Origin: Nocardia altamirensis NBRC 108246
GTDB lineage: Bacteria; Actinomycetota; Actinomycetes; Mycobacteriales; Mycobacteriaceae
Length of the DNA stretch: 64,000 bases
NCBI RefSeq assembly: GCF_001612685.1
Contig: NZ_BDAY01000020.1
Coordinates: 62,001 to 126,000 of the forward strand
Direction of reading: 5' to 3'
Positions 11,730 to 22,884 of the stretch are shown piece after piece. Numbering within the stretch: position 1 is the stretch's first letter; every line of letters begins with the position of its first letter. The translations under genes and the position numbers were made by a program. The notes beneath the pieces were generated by a model, which made no database searches, was not told the origin of the DNA, and saw only the letters and a program-made list of their open reading frames with translations.

Positions 11730-12089
11730 ATGACCAAGCCGGAGATCGAGTTTCAGGGCGGCCCCGCGCCTTCCGAGCTGGTGATCAAGGACATCGTCGA
11801 GGGCGAAGGCAAGGAAGCCGTGCCCGGCGGCAACGTCGAGGTCCACTACGTGGGCGTCGAGTTCGACACCGGTGAAGAGTTCGACTCCTCCTGGAACCGC
11901 GGCGAATCGATCCAGTTTCCGCTGCGCGGCCTGATCCAGGGCTGGCAGGACGGCATCCCCGGCATGAAGGTCGGCGGCCGTCGCCAGCTCACCATCCCGC
12001 CCGCCCTTGCCTACGGCCCGGCCGGCGCAGGTCACCCCCTCGCCGGCAAGACCCTGGTCTTCGTGATCGACCTGGTCGACGCGAACTGA
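11730..12089 (+). CDS. FKBP-type peptidyl-prolyl cis-trans isomerase
   Basis: A 119-aa single-domain FKBP without a signal peptide, so cytosolic. Active-site positions are conserved: VEVHYVGVEFDTGEEFDSSW (Tyr, Phe, Asp), PLRGLIQGWQDGIPGM (Val/Ile-Trp platform) and ALAYGPAGAG, then FVIDLVDAN. It catalyses prolyl isomerisation in protein folding. The start ATG is preceded by AAGGGGAT. It lies 43 bases after gltA on the same strand and is followed at once by a strong intrinsic terminator, so gltA-FKBP is likely a two-gene operon. Confidence 0.93.
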   Translation: MTKPEIEFQGGPAPSELVIKDIVEGEGKEAVPGGNVEVHYVGVEFDTGEEFDSSWNRGESIQFPLRGLIQGWQDGIPGMKVGGRRQLTIPPALAYGPAGAGHPLAGKTLVFVIDLVDAN

Positions 12090-12100
12090 GTCCGCTCGCG

Positions 12101-12144
12101 TTGTGGCCCATATCCCGTCAAGGGGTATGGGCCACAAGCTTTTT
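12101..12144 (+). terminator. Strong rho-independent terminator after gltA-FKBP
   Basis: A 16-bp stem with one G-U pair: TTGTGGCCCATATCCC (12101-12116), loop GTCAA, GGGGTATGGGCCACAA (12122-12137). It is followed by GCTTTTTC, a proper U-tract on the plus strand. It separates the operon from the minus-strand lipoprotein gene. Confidence 0.92.
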
Positions 12145-12161
12145 CACTCTCGGATGAGTTT

Positions 12162-13328
12162 CTACTCGTGTACGACTTCTACGGGGTCGGTCAATGCGAG
12201 GGCCAGCGCGGACTGCTGAGCGCTGCTGCGTTGCGGGAGTGCGGCGACGGCCTTGTCGGTTTGGGTGCTCAGGTTGCCGACGATGGTTTGCAGCTGGGTG
12301 ACGCCGCCGGTGAGCTGGTTCATGGCGCTGATCAATTGGGCGCCGCCCTGGTCGGCCAGTTGCGGGAGGCCCTCGGCCAGTTTGGCGCCTTGGTTGAGTT
12401 GCGCACTGGCGCTTTGCAATCGGTCGACGACGGTGCGGAGCAGCGTGCCGAGGTCGGTGTTCGGGTCGACCGCGCCGCCGACCAGCGTGCCGAGGTCGGT
12501 GAGCTGTGACCCGGCCTGGCCCGAAATGTTTTGCAGGGCTTCGATTTTCTTGATGATGTCGACTACCGCCGGGTCGTTGGCGAAGGGCAAGGCGCGCAGC
12601 GGCGGCAGGATCTGATCGAGGCCGGAGCTCACTGTGTTCGCCGTCTGCTCCACCTGCGCGATCGTGATCCCGGTCGAATCCAGCGCGGAGGCAAGCTCGT
12701 TCGCCTGCTCAGCCGCGCCGTCGACGGTCGAGTTCAGCAGTGCGATTGCCGAAGTCAACTGTGCGGAGCCTTCTTTGGCGAAATTGAGGAACCCGAGCAT
12801 TTGATCGGCGCCCGAGCTGAACTGATCGGCGCCCGACGCGGCCGCGTTCACCCCCGCCTTCAACAGCTGGGCGGTGAACTGCACCTGCGACATCTGCGTG
12901 CGCGCCTGCCCGACCGCGGCGAGCGCGGCATCGACACCGACCGCGCCGATCCGCCGCGACACCGCGTCGGCGGCACCGTTGACCAGCGCGGTGTCGGCGT
13001 TCTTTGCCGAGCTCACGGTGAGCTTGGCCCGGTGCGGCTGCGTGCCTGCCAGGCTGCCGAGGGATTCGGTCAGGTCCTCGGGCAGCGTGATCACCGCGGC
13101 GTAGTCGGCGGTGCTTGCCTCGCCAGGCTTGGCTGCGGTCCACTCGTACCCGCCCGCCTGTGTCAGCGCCTGCACTACCCGCTCGCCCGTCGGCCCCTTA
13201 TCGGTGTTGACCAGTGCGATTCCCGTCGGACTCGCCGGGCGACTACACGCGGTCACCCCGGCGCCGACGGCGCCGGCGGTTAGGAGGGCGACGGCGAGAA
13301 GTGCCAGGCGGGCGCGTTTTCCGATCAT
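12162..13328 (-). CDS. Predicted lipoprotein with YhgE/Pip-like helical region
   Basis: A 388-aa exported protein: basic start (MIGKRARLALL), hydrophobic core, lipobox VTAC at about residues 25-28, so probably a diacylated lipoprotein on the outer face of the membrane. The rest is Ala/Gln/Ser-rich and predicted helical, with heptad-like runs such as QLLKAGVNAAASGADQFSSG, resembling the soluble part of YhgE/Pip phage-infection proteins but without their membrane helices. No enzymatic motif is seen. It follows prrB by 83 bases on the same strand; that gap holds a phased repeat that may be a response-regulator site. Confidence 0.75.
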   Translation of the reverse strand: MIGKRARLALLAVALLTAGAVGAGVTACSRPASPTGIALVNTDKGPTGERVVQALTQAGGYEWTAAKPGEASTADYAAVITLPEDLTESLGSLAGTQPHRAKLTVSSAKNADTALVNGAADAVSRRIGAVGVDAALAAVGQARTQMSQVQFTAQLLKAGVNAAASGADQFSSGADQMLGFLNFAKEGSAQLTSAIALLNSTVDGAAEQANELASALDSTGITIAQVEQTANTVSSGLDQILPPLRALPFANDPAVVDIIKKIEALQNISGQAGSQLTDLGTLVGGAVDPNTDLGTLLRTVVDRLQSASAQLNQGAKLAEGLPQLADQGGAQLISAMNQLTGGVTQLQTIVGNLSTQTDKAVAALPQRSSAQQSALALALTDPVEVVHE

Positions 13329-13370
13329 GGCCCCGACGGTAGTTGCCGTGCATAACCGCTGCGCTGGCGT

Positions 13371-13390
13371 TTCTCTGAGAGTTCACTAAG
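13371..13390 (-). promoter_or_regulatory. Putative OmpR-family (PrrA?) direct-repeat site
   Basis: TTCTCTGAG (13371-13379) and TTCACTAAG (13382-13390) form two half-sites whose cores CTCTGAG and CACTAAG are exactly 11 bp apart, the spacing used by OmpR/PhoB-family regulators. It is 43-62 bp upstream of the lipoprotein start. A near-identical element precedes the haemophore-like gene at 16144. Assignment to PrrA is inferred from proximity. Confidence 0.5.
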
Positions 13391-13411
13391 GCCGTAGACC
13401 TGGTTAGGTCA

Positions 13412-14785
13412 CTAAGGTCCGGGCGCGGTGCGATCGGGCAGGTCGAGGACCAGGCGGATGCCACCGAGCGTGCCGTCGTCGAAATAGGCTCGGCCGCCGT
13501 GCAATTGGGCCTGCTGCGCGACGAGCGCCAGACCGAGACCTGAGCCGCCCTTGCTGGCCTGGCTGCCGCGGAAGAACCGGTCGAACACGATCTGGCGCTC
13601 CGGCACCGGGATCCCGCGGCCGTTGTCATCGATGGCGATCACGATGTGGCCGTGCGGCCCTCGGTGTGCCGACACCAGTGCCTCGGTGGCGCGGCCGTGC
13701 TTGACCGAGTTGGCCAGCGCGTTGTCCACCGCGAGGCGCAGCCCGGCGGGCAGGCCGCGGGTCACCAGTTCGGTGTCGGCGTCGATGCGCACCGTGAGGC
13801 CGGGGAAGCTGCGCATGGCGTCGTGCGCCGCCTGGTCACACAGCTCGCCGACATCGGTGGTGACGTGATCACGCTCGTTGAGCAGATCGCCGGTGGCCAA
13901 CCGCTCCAACGCCGCGAGCGTGGTCTCCACCCGGCCTTGGCTTCGTTGCAGATCGCTGAGGATCTCCGCGCGTTGCGCCCCGTCCAGGTCGAGGGTGCGC
14001 AGCACCTCGAGGTCCGTGCGCATGGCCGTGAGCGGTGTGCGCAGTTCGTGCGCGGAGACGGCCGCGAAGTCGCGCGCGGTCTCCAGCGCGGCCGCGGTTT
14101 CGGCCTGCGCCCGATCGACCTGCTGCAGCATCGTGTTCACCGCCTCGGCCAGCTTCTCCGCCTCCCGCACGCCCGAACCATCCACCGGCGCTTGCGGATT
14201 GTCCGGATCCGGCAGCGCGCTGCGTGCACTGACCTGCTTGGTGAGCCGCACGATCGGCCGGACCGCGCGGCCGGCGAGCAGCCAGCCGAGTGCGGCGGCC
14301 GCGGCGATGGCGAGCAGGCCACCCGCGAGCACCCATTGCTGCTGCTCGGTGGTGATCCTGGTCGATTCGGCCGCGGGCAGCCCGATCGACACCACCCGGC
14401 CCTCGGGCTGGTTCTCCGTGGTGGTGAGCACCCGGTAGGACGCGCCGCCGATGGTCACGGTGCGCGAACCCGGTGGCAGAGCAGGCAATTCGGTGGGACT
14501 GGTCGCGGTGACGGCGCCGTTGTCGCGCACGGTCATCGAGATGTCCTTGCCGAGCCCGGTCAGGCTGAGCAGCCGCACGGCGATGACCGGTTCGATCAGC
14601 GCGATGCGCGAGGCGGTGGTCAGCTGCTGATCGGATTGGCGCACGTTGTTGCGTTCGATCAGCTGCACGCTGATCGCGCTGATCGCGGTGACGATCACGA
14701 TCGCCCCGGCCGCCGCGGCGCCCGCGACCCGGGTGCGCAGCGAAAACGTCCGTCGCCGACGGGGTTTCGCGGGGCGCTCGGTCAC
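13412..14785 (-). CDS. prrB: Sensor histidine kinase PrrB
   Basis: A 457-aa membrane kinase. TM1 lies at about residues 18-40 ([20 protein letters not shown]), an extracytoplasmic sensor of about 120 residues follows, then TM2 near 165-190, HAMP, and a DHp domain with the phospho-acceptor in [20 protein letters not shown]. The ATPase has N box [15 protein letters not shown]1 DDNGRGIP, F box FDRFFRG and G2 [10 protein letters not shown]. It matches M. tuberculosis PrrB (Rv0902c). GTG 14785 overlaps the prrA stop by four bases, so the pair is translationally coupled. The signal is unknown; PrrAB in mycobacteria has been linked to nitrogen, respiration and viability. Confidence 0.92.
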   Translation of the reverse strand: MTERPAKPRRRRTFSLRTRVAGAAAAGAIVIVTAISAISVQLIERNNVRQSDQQLTTASRIALIEPVIAVRLLSLTGLGKDISMTVRDNGAVTATSPTELPALPPGSRTVTIGGASYRVLTTTENQPEGRVVSIGLPAAESTRITTEQQQWVLAGGLLAIAAAAALGWLLAGRAVRPIVRLTKQVSARSALPDPDNPQAPVDGSGVREAEKLAEAVNTMLQQVDRAQAETAAALETARDFAAVSAHELRTPLTAMRTDLEVLRTLDLDGAQRAEILSDLQRSQGRVETTLAALERLATGDLLNERDHVTTDVGELCDQAAHDAMRSFPGLTVRIDADTELVTRGLPAGLRLAVDNALANSVKHGRATEALVSAHRGPHGHIVIAIDDNGRGIPVPERQIVFDRFFRGSQASKGGSGLGLALVAQQAQLHGGRAYFDDGTLGGIRLVLDLPDRTAPGP

Positions 14786-15489
14786 TTGGGCGCCCGCAGC
14801 ACGAACCCGACCCCGCGGATCGTGTGCAGCAGCCGGGGCGCGCCGTCGACTTCCAGCTTGCGCCGCAGGTAGCCGACGAAGACGTCCACCACATTGGTGT
14901 CGGCCGCGAAGTCGTAGCCCCACACCAGTTCCAGCAGCCGCTCCCGGCTCAGGACAACGCCGACATTGCGCGCCAGCGTGGAAAGCAGCTCGAATTCCCT
15001 TTTGGTGAGCTCGATTTCGACACCGCTGAGCAGCGCGCGATAGCCCGCGACATCCACCTCGAGCGGGCCCACAGTGATCGCGCCAGGGGTCGCGGGCGCC
15101 TGAGTGTCGGTGCGCCTGCGCAGCAGCGCTTTGATCCTGGCGACGAGCTCGGCGAGCACGAACGGTTTGACCAGATAATCGTCGGCGCCCGACTCCAGCC
15201 CGGAGATGCGATCGTCCACGGAGGCTCGCGCGCTGAGCACACAGATCGGCACCTCGTTGCCCATCGCGCGCAGCGCGGTCACCACCCCGGCGCCGTCGAG
15301 CACCGGCATGTTCATATCGAGCACGATCGCGTCCGGCGCGAACTCGCTCACGCTGCGCAGCGCCTGCGCGCCGTCCCTGGCGACGAGCACCCGGAACCCG
15401 GACAGCCGCAACCCACGCTCGACCGACGCGAGCACATCCTCGTCGTCGTCGACAACAAGAACAGTGGGATTGACAGTCACATCGTCCAT
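14782..15489 (-). CDS. prrA: Response regulator PrrA (OmpR family)
   Basis: A 235-aa regulator. The receiver domain carries the acidic pair ([10 protein letters not shown]), the phospho-acceptor Asp in [13 protein letters not shown], the switch Ser in CVLSARAS and the Lys in DDYLVKPF. The C-terminal winged helix-turn-helix ends in [16 protein letters not shown] and the wing [14 protein letters not shown]. Sequence and neighbours match M. tuberculosis PrrA (Rv0903c). The ATG at 15489 is the first gene of the prrA-prrB operon; its upstream region holds two 34-bp direct repeats that may be autoregulatory sites. Confidence 0.94.
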   Translation of the reverse strand: MDDVTVNPTVLVVDDDEDVLASVERGLRLSGFRVLVARDGAQALRSVSEFAPDAIVLDMNMPVLDGAGVVTALRAMGNEVPICVLSARASVDDRISGLESGADDYLVKPFVLAELVARIKALLRRRTDTQAPATPGAITVGPLEVDVAGYRALLSGVEIELTKREFELLSTLARNVGVVLSRERLLELVWGYDFAADTNVVDVFVGYLRRKLEVDGAPRLLHTIRGVGFVLRAPK

Positions 15490-15503
15490 TGTGCTGGGCT
15501 GGT

Positions 15504-15582
15504 CCGCCTCTCCGGGATTTCTGGCCAGACTCGTGTGTCGGGGCTCCCCCGCCTCTCCGGGATTTCTGGCCAGACTCGTGTG
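15504..15582. repeat. Two 34-bp identical direct repeats upstream of prrA
   Basis: Copy 1 at 15504-15537 and copy 2 at 15549-15582 are identical (beginning CCGCCTCTCCGGG and ending CAGACTCGTGTG), with an 11-base spacer and a 45-bp period. Each contains the palindrome CTGGCCAG. They lie 15-93 bp upstream of the prrA ATG. They could be a tandem binding site or a recent tandem duplication of promoter DNA. Confidence 0.85.
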
Positions 15583-15614
15583 CGTGGTCGCCGGGCGTTG
15601 GCGGCCGGCGGTTC

Positions 15615-15640
15615 GGGGACGGGCGGGTCAGCCCGTCCCC
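15615..15640 (-). terminator. Hairpin after the haemophore-like gene
   Basis: Perfect 10-bp stem GGGGACGGGC/GCCCGTCCCC with a six-base loop, about 40 bases past the end of the minus-strand haemophore-like gene and before the prrA promoter region. No U-tract, so termination strength is uncertain. Confidence 0.6.
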
Positions 15641-15681
15641 GGTGAGTTACCCATGTGCTTGCGAGATCAGTTCTCGCAGAA

Positions 15682-16068
15682 TCAGTAGTTGTGGCAGGAG
15701 TTGGCGACCGCCTGGATGGTTTCGCGCAGTTGTGCCGTGCGTGGGTCGTTTTCGGCCTGGCGGACGGCGTCCGGGTTCTCGTTGATCGCCTGCTGGAGGT
15801 CGGCGCGGCGCTTTTCGACCGGCTGGTCGAACTTGCGCTGCAGTTCGGCCTTTTGGGTCGGGTTCGCGTCGAGCATCGAGGCGAGTTGGGGGGCCTTGGC
15901 GTGCAGGGCGGCGTCGACCTGCGCGAAGGAACAGTCCGACTCGAGCAGCGGGGCTGCGAGCTCCATCGGGCCTGCGGCGGCGATCGCGGGGCTGAGCATC
16001 ATGGCAACTGTGGCCAGTCCGCCCGCGGCGAGCACGGCGACGGTGGGACGGCCAACGGAACGCTTCAT
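15682..16068 (-). CDS. Haemophore-related secreted protein
   Basis: A 128-aa secreted protein. It opens with a classic signal peptide (MKRSVGRPTVAVLAAGGLAT, cleavage likely after AIAAAG), followed by a small all-helical domain with two cysteines (ESDCSF; ANSCHNY) that can form a disulphide. The pattern matches the haemophore-related family of mycolic-acid actinomycetes, which includes the haem-binding Rv0203. The ATG at 16068 has GGGAG seven bases upstream and is preferred over ATG 16086. It lies between prpE and prrA on the same strand with its own 133-base upstream region. Haem binding itself is inferred. Confidence 0.8.
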   Translation of the reverse strand: MKRSVGRPTVAVLAAGGLATVAMMLSPAIAAAGPMELAAPLLESDCSFAQVDAALHAKAPQLASMLDANPTQKAELQRKFDQPVEKRRADLQQAINENPDAVRQAENDPRTAQLRETIQAVANSCHNY

Positions 16069-16143
16069 GGTGATTCTCCCGATCATCGAGGGGTTTGCGT
16101 GCGCCCTCGACGCTAGGCCGCCGCACTGGCACCCGCGTGAGCG

Positions 16144-16163
16144 TTCTCTGAGGAATCTCTAAG
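16144..16163 (-). promoter_or_regulatory. Putative OmpR-family (PrrA?) direct-repeat site
   Basis: TTCTCTGAG (16144-16152) and ATCTCTAAG (16155-16163): cores CTCTGAG and CTCTAAG are 11 bp apart. It lies 76-95 bp upstream of the haemophore-like start and closely matches the element at 13371. See that entry for reasoning. Confidence 0.55.
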
Positions 16164-16201
16164 CAGGTGGGAATCGCACAGTGCGGCGGTTGTTTTCGCG
16201 T

Positions 16202-18241
<2,040 letters not shown>

Positions 18242-18558
18242 TCCCGTGACTCCCTAGCCTCGCCTCGATGCCCGCCTCGATAGATCTGGTTGATTGTGGC
18301 AGACTTCACGCGACGCCCGGGTGGGTGTTGTGACCATTGGTTTTGCCTGGAACTGGCAGGTCAAGGGGCGCAGGCTTACTCGGAGTCACCCAAGAAGTTA
18401 TTGATCCGTTAGAATCTGATGTCACTTATTTGGGCCGTCGTAGACGCAATTTCTCGGCCAGCCGCAGTTCTCGGCCAGCTCCGCCTGTCGAGCCAGTAAT
18501 GCGTGTGGAGGTTCGCTGATGGCGCGTGGTTGGGGCCAGTTTGGAAAGTGAGTGGGAG
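18242..18558. other. Divergent promoter region of prpE and the conservon
   Basis: 317 bases without a full-size gene. A TAGAAT hexamer (18410-18415) could be a -10 element for the conservon, though I see no good -35. TTCTCGGCCAGC occurs twice (18451-18462 and 18468-18479, 17-bp period). A very short reading frame at 18519-18551 is described separately. Confidence 0.5.
18519..18551 (+). CDS. Possible 10-codon leader peptide before cvnA
   Basis: ATG 18519 follows GGAGG with seven bases spacing, a better Shine-Dalgarno than that of the kinase gene itself. It encodes MARGWGQFGK and stops eight bases before the kinase ATG at 18559. It could couple translation into cvnA or be chance. No attenuator hairpin or residue run typical of leader peptides is seen. 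Confidence 0.3.
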   Translation: MARGWGQFGK

Positions 18559-21500
18559 ATGCGTGACGCCGCTAGGTCCGGCAGAAGGCGCTGGGCGCTC
18601 GGCAACTGGGACCTGCGCTGGAAGGTAACGGCAGTGCTTGCCGTTCCGCTGGCAGTCGCGGTGGGACTCGGCGTGTCCAGGATTTCTTCGGAGTTCGCCG
18701 ACTCGAGTCGGCTTGCCGGCGTCGCGGAGAACGTCGGGGCCATCCCGGCCGTCACCGCGCTGAGTGCACAGACGGCGACAACCGTCGGTTCGCAGATGGT
18801 TTCCGTCGTGCCGAATGTGTCTGTGGTGACCGATCAGAACCTTGCCGACCTCGACAAGGCGATCAGCAACGCGGAGAAGGCGACCGAACGTCTCAACGGT
18901 GTGCCCGGTGCCCGCGCGGCGCTGGAGAGCATGCTCACCCAGGCTCGCGCCGTGCGCGAGCAGGGCAAGGCGGTGCGGCCACCGCCGAGTTCCGACGCCA
19001 TCGGTCTGATCGACCGCGTCCGCAACGACAGCGTGCGGATCGTCGAGTCGACGGTCGGCCAGGTGAGCGACACCGCGGTCGACACGGCCAAGCTGCGCCT
19101 GGTCGACTCGCTCAACACCCGTGCCACGCTGGTCGGTGAAGTCGCCGCGTTCCCTGCCGTGTTGGCCAACGAGCCCGACGGTGTCCAGGGCTTCCTCATC
19201 GCCGCTAGCACCGAACGCTCGCTGCTCAACGTGCTGTCGCACCGATTCCCCGACGGGGACACCTCGATCAACGACCTCAAAGTCGGCATCGACACCCGAG
19301 TGCGGTTGCTGACCAGCCCGCAGGCGAAGGCCGGGCAGCAGCCGGTCGGCGAATTGAAGAAGTCGCTGACCGACAGCCTCGCGGTCTACGAGCTTGTGGT
19401 GAGCAAGGCCACCAAGGACATCGACGTCGCGATGAGCTCGCTGGTGTCCACCTCGCAGCGCGACGCGTGGACCTATACCGCGGTCGTCGTTGCCACCATC
19501 CTCGCCGCGCTGTTGCTCGCGGTGTTCGTGGCGCGGTCGATGATCGTGCCGCTGCACCGGCTGCGCCTCGCGGCGCTGCGGGTCGCCGAGAGCGACCTGC
19601 CGCACGAGGTGTCCCAGCTCCGCAACGGCGCCTCGCCGGAAGAGGTTCCGCTGGAACCGATGCCGGTGCGCAGCACCGAGGAGATCGGCCAGCTTGCCCG
19701 TGCCGTCGACGACATCCACGGCCAGGCGCTGCGCCTCGCGAGCGACCAGGCGCAGATGCGTTCCCAGGTCAACGACATGTTCGAGACCCTGGCCCGGCGC
19801 TCCAAGTCGCTCGTCGACCATCAGCTCAGCTTGATCGAGGCGATGGAATACGACGAGAAGGACCCGCGTCTGCTGGAAAACCTGTTCCGGCTGGACCATC
19901 TCGCGGCTCGTATGCGTCGTAACGGTGACAACCTGCTGATTCTGGCAGGCACCAGGCAGCGCCGCGCGAAGTCCGCGCCGGTCGAGATCGCCGACGTGCT
20001 GCGTGCCGCGATCTCCGAGGTCGAGGACTACGAGCGGGTGAAACTGGGTGCCACACCGCGTGGTTCGCTGGTCGAGCCCGCCGCCTCCGATATGGCGCAT
20101 CTGTTCGCCGAGCTGCTGGACAACGCGCTGCGTGCCTCCCCGCCGGAGACCGACGTGAAGTTCACCTTCGCGCAGGCACACGATCAGGGCATGCTCATCG
20201 AGGTGGCCGACCGCGGTATCGGTATGCCGCCGCCGGAGATGGCCGATATCAACCGGCGACTGGAGCAGACCGCGGAGCCGGGTCCGGACACCGCGCGCCA
20301 CATGGGTCTCTTCGTGGTCGGCAGGCTGGCCGAGCGGCACGGTCTCACCGTGCGGCTGCGCCCCACCTTCGATACCGCCCGCGATCCCGGTGTCACCGTC
20401 ACCGTGCATGTGCCCGGTGGGCTGATCGTTGCCGGCAAGCCGATCACGGCCCAGCCGGTCACGCCGTCGCCGCAGGCGCAGGAACGGCCGAGGCCGGCAG
20501 GCCCGTCGTCGATGCAGATGCGGGCGATCACCCGGACGCCGGGCGGCAATGTCATGGTGACCGTCGATCCAGGGGTGAGCGGGCCGATTCCGGTCAGCAA
20601 GCCCAACACCTCGCCGAGCACTCCACTCGCGGCAGGCGGGCTGCCCCAGCGGCAGCCAGGCAACGCGATGGCAGCGGGCATGAACGCGCAACAGGCGGGT
20701 CCGACCCTGCGCCCGGCCCCCGGTCAGCAGTCGAACGGGCCGCAGCGCGGCAAGCTCGCCGCGGCGAACCTGCCCAAGCGCAATGTCACCCCCGGCGGTC
20801 CGCCGCCGCGGCAGCCGGGCGCTCCGGCCGAGCCGACCGTGACGGGTCTGCCGCCGCGGGACCCGAATTCGGGCGAGCTGCCGAAACGGCAGCCTGGCAG
20901 CAACGGGGTGCCGCAACCGAGCATCAGTGGGCTAGCCCAGCCCCCTGGCGGCCTGCCGCAGCGTCAGCGCGGCGAGAACGGTGTGCCACCCCGCGATCCG
21001 AGCTCCGGCTTGCCGCAGCGCGATCCGAGCGCGGGCGGCTTGCCGCAGCGCGACAGCGGTGCGACCGGGCTGCCGCAACGGCAGGTAGGACCGAATGGTC
21101 TGCCGCAGCGTGATCCGAATGCCGGTGGGCTGCCGCAGCGTCAGCGTGGCGAAAACGGCCTGCCGCAGCGGGAATCCGCGTCCGGTGGTCTGCCGCAGCG
21201 CGAACCGAGCGCAGGCGGTGTGCCGCCGCGTGAGCCGAGCGTAGGGCTGCCGCAGCGCGATCCGAGCTCCGGTGGTTTGCCGCAGCGGGAATCCGCCTCG
21301 GGTGGCTTGCCGCAGCGTGAGCCGAGCCATGGTGGCCTGCCCCAGCGTGAGCCGAGCGCTGGCGGTGTGCCGCCGCGTGAGCCGAGTGTGGGGCTGCCGC
21401 AGCGTGATCCCAGTTCCGGTGGCCTACCGTCGCGTCACGCGGCGGCGAGCCTGCCGCAGCGGGACGCGACACCGACCGGGCTGCCACAGCGGCAGCCTGG

Positions 21501-22092
21501 GTCCCAGGTACCGCCGAACCTGCCACAACGCGAACCGGGCGCCGAAGGTCTGGCGCAGCGGGAGTCCGCGCCGGGAGTCGCTCTGCCGCAACGTGGTCGG
21601 GCCGCACGGCCGGACGCCGATGAGCCGCGCAACGACCCGGACGCGGGCGCCGATCCCGGTCGCCACAGCTACCGGGCGAACCCGACCAGAACTGCCTCGT
21701 TCTTCCAAACCAGGCTGCAACCCGCGGTCGATACCGGCGATTCCGTCATGGGCGGGACACCAATTTTCGCGGAAATGATGTCTGCGTGGCTCTCAGACCC
21801 GAATATGGACCGGTCACAAGTGGCTGCCTCCTTCGAGTCGCCGGGTGACGAAGGTTGGCAAGCGGCTCGCCGGGCCAGTGAGGCGCAAACCGAGACAAAG
21901 ACGGCGGCCGGGTTGCCGCAACGCAATCCGGGCGGAAGGCTGGTCCCGGGCGCCGTCAACGGTGCGGTGGATAGGGCACCGAGCCGTGACCCGGAAACGA
22001 TCAGGTCCAGCTTGAGTCGTCACCAGCAAGGCGTCCGGGATGGCCGCGCAATGAGAGCAATGAACCTAACCGGAGATAAAGGAGACCGATGA
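18559..22092 (+). CDS. cvnA: Conservon sensor kinase CvnA with LPQR-repeat tail
   Basis: A 1177-aa membrane kinase heading a four-gene conservon. TM1 is near residues 23-40, a nitrate/sulphonate-sensor-like helical extracytoplasmic domain follows, TM2 lies near 307-327, then HAMP. The DHp-like helix has [20 protein letters not shown], and the ATPase has N box [16 protein letters not shown] and G1 [12 protein letters not shown] (to about residue 620). After it comes a Pro/Gly/Gln/Arg-rich tail of about 550 residues containing some 25 units of roughly ten residues around G-LPQR-xPxxG, ending in a conserved-looking C-terminus. ATG 18559 directly follows GGGAG; GTG 18526 is an alternative. The last bases overlap cvnB (ATGA). 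Confidence 0.9.
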   Translation: MRDAARSGRRRWALGNWDLRWKVTAVLAVPLAVAVGLGVSRISSEFADSSRLAGVAENVGAIPAVTALSAQTATTVGSQMVSVVPNVSVVTDQNLADLDKAISNAEKATERLNGVPGARAALESMLTQARAVREQGKAVRPPPSSDAIGLIDRVRNDSVRIVESTVGQVSDTAVDTAKLRLVDSLNTRATLVGEVAAFPAVLANEPDGVQGFLIAASTERSLLNVLSHRFPDGDTSINDLKVGIDTRVRLLTSPQAKAGQQPVGELKKSLTDSLAVYELVVSKATKDIDVAMSSLVSTSQRDAWTYTAVVVATILAALLLAVFVARSMIVPLHRLRLAALRVAESDLPHEVSQLRNGASPEEVPLEPMPVRSTEEIGQLARAVDDIHGQALRLASDQAQMRSQVNDMFETLARRSKSLVDHQLSLIEAMEYDEKDPRLLENLFRLDHLAARMRRNGDNLLILAGTRQRRAKSAPVEIADVLRAAISEVEDYERVKLGATPRGSLVEPAASDMAHLFAELLDNALRASPPETDVKFTFAQAHDQGMLIEVADRGIGMPPPEMADINRRLEQTAEPGPDTARHMGLFVVGRLAERHGLTVRLRPTFDTARDPGVTVTVHVPGGLIVAGKPITAQPVTPSPQAQERPRPAGPSSMQMRAITRTPGGNVMVTVDPGVSGPIPVSKPNTSPSTPLAAGGLPQRQPGNAMAAGMNAQQAGPTLRPAPGQQSNGPQRGKLAAANLPKRNVTPGGPPPRQPGAPAEPTVTGLPPRDPNSGELPKRQPGSNGVPQPSISGLAQPPGGLPQRQRGENGVPPRDPSSGLPQRDPSAGGLPQRDSGATGLPQRQVGPNGLPQRDPNAGGLPQRQRGENGLPQRESASGGLPQREPSAGGVPPREPSVGLPQRDPSSGGLPQRESASGGLPQREPSHGGLPQREPSAGGVPPREPSVGLPQRDPSSGGLPSRHAAASLPQRDATPTGLPQRQPGSQVPPNLPQREPGAEGLAQRESAPGVALPQRGRAARPDADEPRNDPDAGADPGRHSYRANPTRTASFFQTRLQPAVDTGDSVMGGTPIFAEMMSAWLSDPNMDRSQVAASFESPGDEGWQAARRASEAQTETKTAAGLPQRNPGGRLVPGAVNGAVDRAPSRDPETIRSSLSRHQQGVRDGRAMRAMNLTGDKGDR
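20935..21600 (+). repeat. In-frame 30-bp repeats encoding (G)LPQRxPSxG
   Basis: Degenerate tandem repeats of 27-30 bp inside cvnA, each encoding a variant of LPQR/VPPR plus a four- to six-residue spacer. A longer block of nearly identical units ([16 protein letters not shown], then [10 protein letters not shown]) appears twice about 150 bp apart, so expansion was by unequal crossing-over or slippage. All changes keep frame and the Arg, so the peptide is under selection. The reverse strand is open here only because of the repeat. Confidence 0.9.
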
Positions 22093-22502
22093 ACCCCGAT
22101 CTAGGTGGTACGAATCGTCAGCTGGATTGGCTGGTTTCGAACTTCGCCAACGAGGTTCCTGGCGTAGCCCATGCCGTCCTGGTCTCGGCTGACGGCCTAC
22201 TCATGGCCGCGAGCGCGCAGCTGCCCGTCGACCGTGCCGAGCAGCTCTCGGCCGTCACCGCCGGGCTCGCCAGCCTCTCGGTCGGCGTCTCGAACTTGTT
22301 CGAGGGCGGCACCGTGCTGCAGTCCGTCGTCGAGATGGAACACGGCTACCTGCTACTCATGGCAGTCGGCGACGGCTCGTACCTGGCAGTGCTGACCAAC
22401 ACCTCGTGCGACATCGGTCAGGTCGGCTACGAGATGGCGTTGTTGGTCGAGCGTGTCGGCCAGACTGTCCAGGCCACGCCACGTGTCACGATGGGTTCCT
22501 GA
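22089..22502 (+). CDS. cvnB: Roadblock/LC7 protein CvnB
   Basis: A 137-aa cytosolic protein of the roadblock/LC7 (MglB-like) family, which in conservons dimerises and contacts the small GTPase and kinase. The fold signature is clear: [55 protein letters not shown], then [20 protein letters not shown] and the terminal helix. Its ATG overlaps the cvnA stop as ATGA, and cvnC begins seven bases after its stop, so the four proteins are made from one coupled message. Confidence 0.93.
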   Translation: MNPDLGGTNRQLDWLVSNFANEVPGVAHAVLVSADGLLMAASAQLPVDRAEQLSAVTAGLASLSVGVSNLFEGGTVLQSVVEMEHGYLLLMAVGDGSYLAVLTNTSCDIGQVGYEMALLVERVGQTVQATPRVTMGS

Positions 22503-22509
22503 TGGTGGG

Positions 22510-22884
22510 ATGGACATAGAAGATCACCGCGTGGGGAGCGCCGAGCCGAGCCTCGTCCGCCCATACTCGTTGACCGCAGGCCGAACGAGGCCCGCGGTCG
22601 AGTTGGCGTTGGAGGCCCTCGTCGCATCGCATCCGGTCGCCCTGGAGCGGCAGTTCGAACTGACCAACATCGAGACGTCAATCGTGGAGTTGTGCAGAGA
22701 ATCGCCGTCCGTTGCCGAGGTAGCAGCCCGACTGGGTATCCCCATCGGGGTGGCACGTGTGCTCGTTGCCGACCTGATCGAGGCCGGCCACGTCCGCGTT
22801 TCGGCAACTTTGAAAGACGATTCCAGCGACGATGAACGTCGCGAGCTGATCGAAAGGGTTCTCAGTGGACTCCGGCGTATTTGA
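22510..22884 (+). CDS. cvnC: DUF742 protein CvnC
   Basis: A 124-aa DUF742 protein. The conserved SLVRPYSLTAGRTRP (RPY..T.GRT) motif is followed by a winged-helix-like region ending SVAEVAARLGIPIGVARVLV and ADLIEAGHVRVS. In characterised conservons CvnC associates with CvnB and CvnD at the membrane; its biochemical role is unclear. The ATG at 22510 keeps the family-length N-terminus, and the reading frame upstream lies inside cvnB. Its 3' end overlaps cvnD by 20 bases. Confidence 0.92.
   Translation: MDIEDHRVGSAEPSLVRPYSLTAGRTRPAVELALEALVASHPVALERQFELTNIETSIVELCRESPSVAEVAARLGIPIGVARVLVADLIEAGHVRVSATLKDDSSDDERRELIERVLSGLRRI

Noticed and set aside
20935..21600. Tandem repeats taken as a possible CRISPR array
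   Set aside because: Units are 27-30 bp, contiguous, degenerate and in frame with a protein; there are no spacers and no cas genes.
18409..21607. Long minus-strand open frames (up to 835 and 227 codons) opposite cvnA
   Set aside because: They are Arg/His-rich shadows of a high-GC gene; over the LPQR repeats the reverse complement is open only because the repeat unit lacks stop codons. The plus-strand product has clear kinase motifs.
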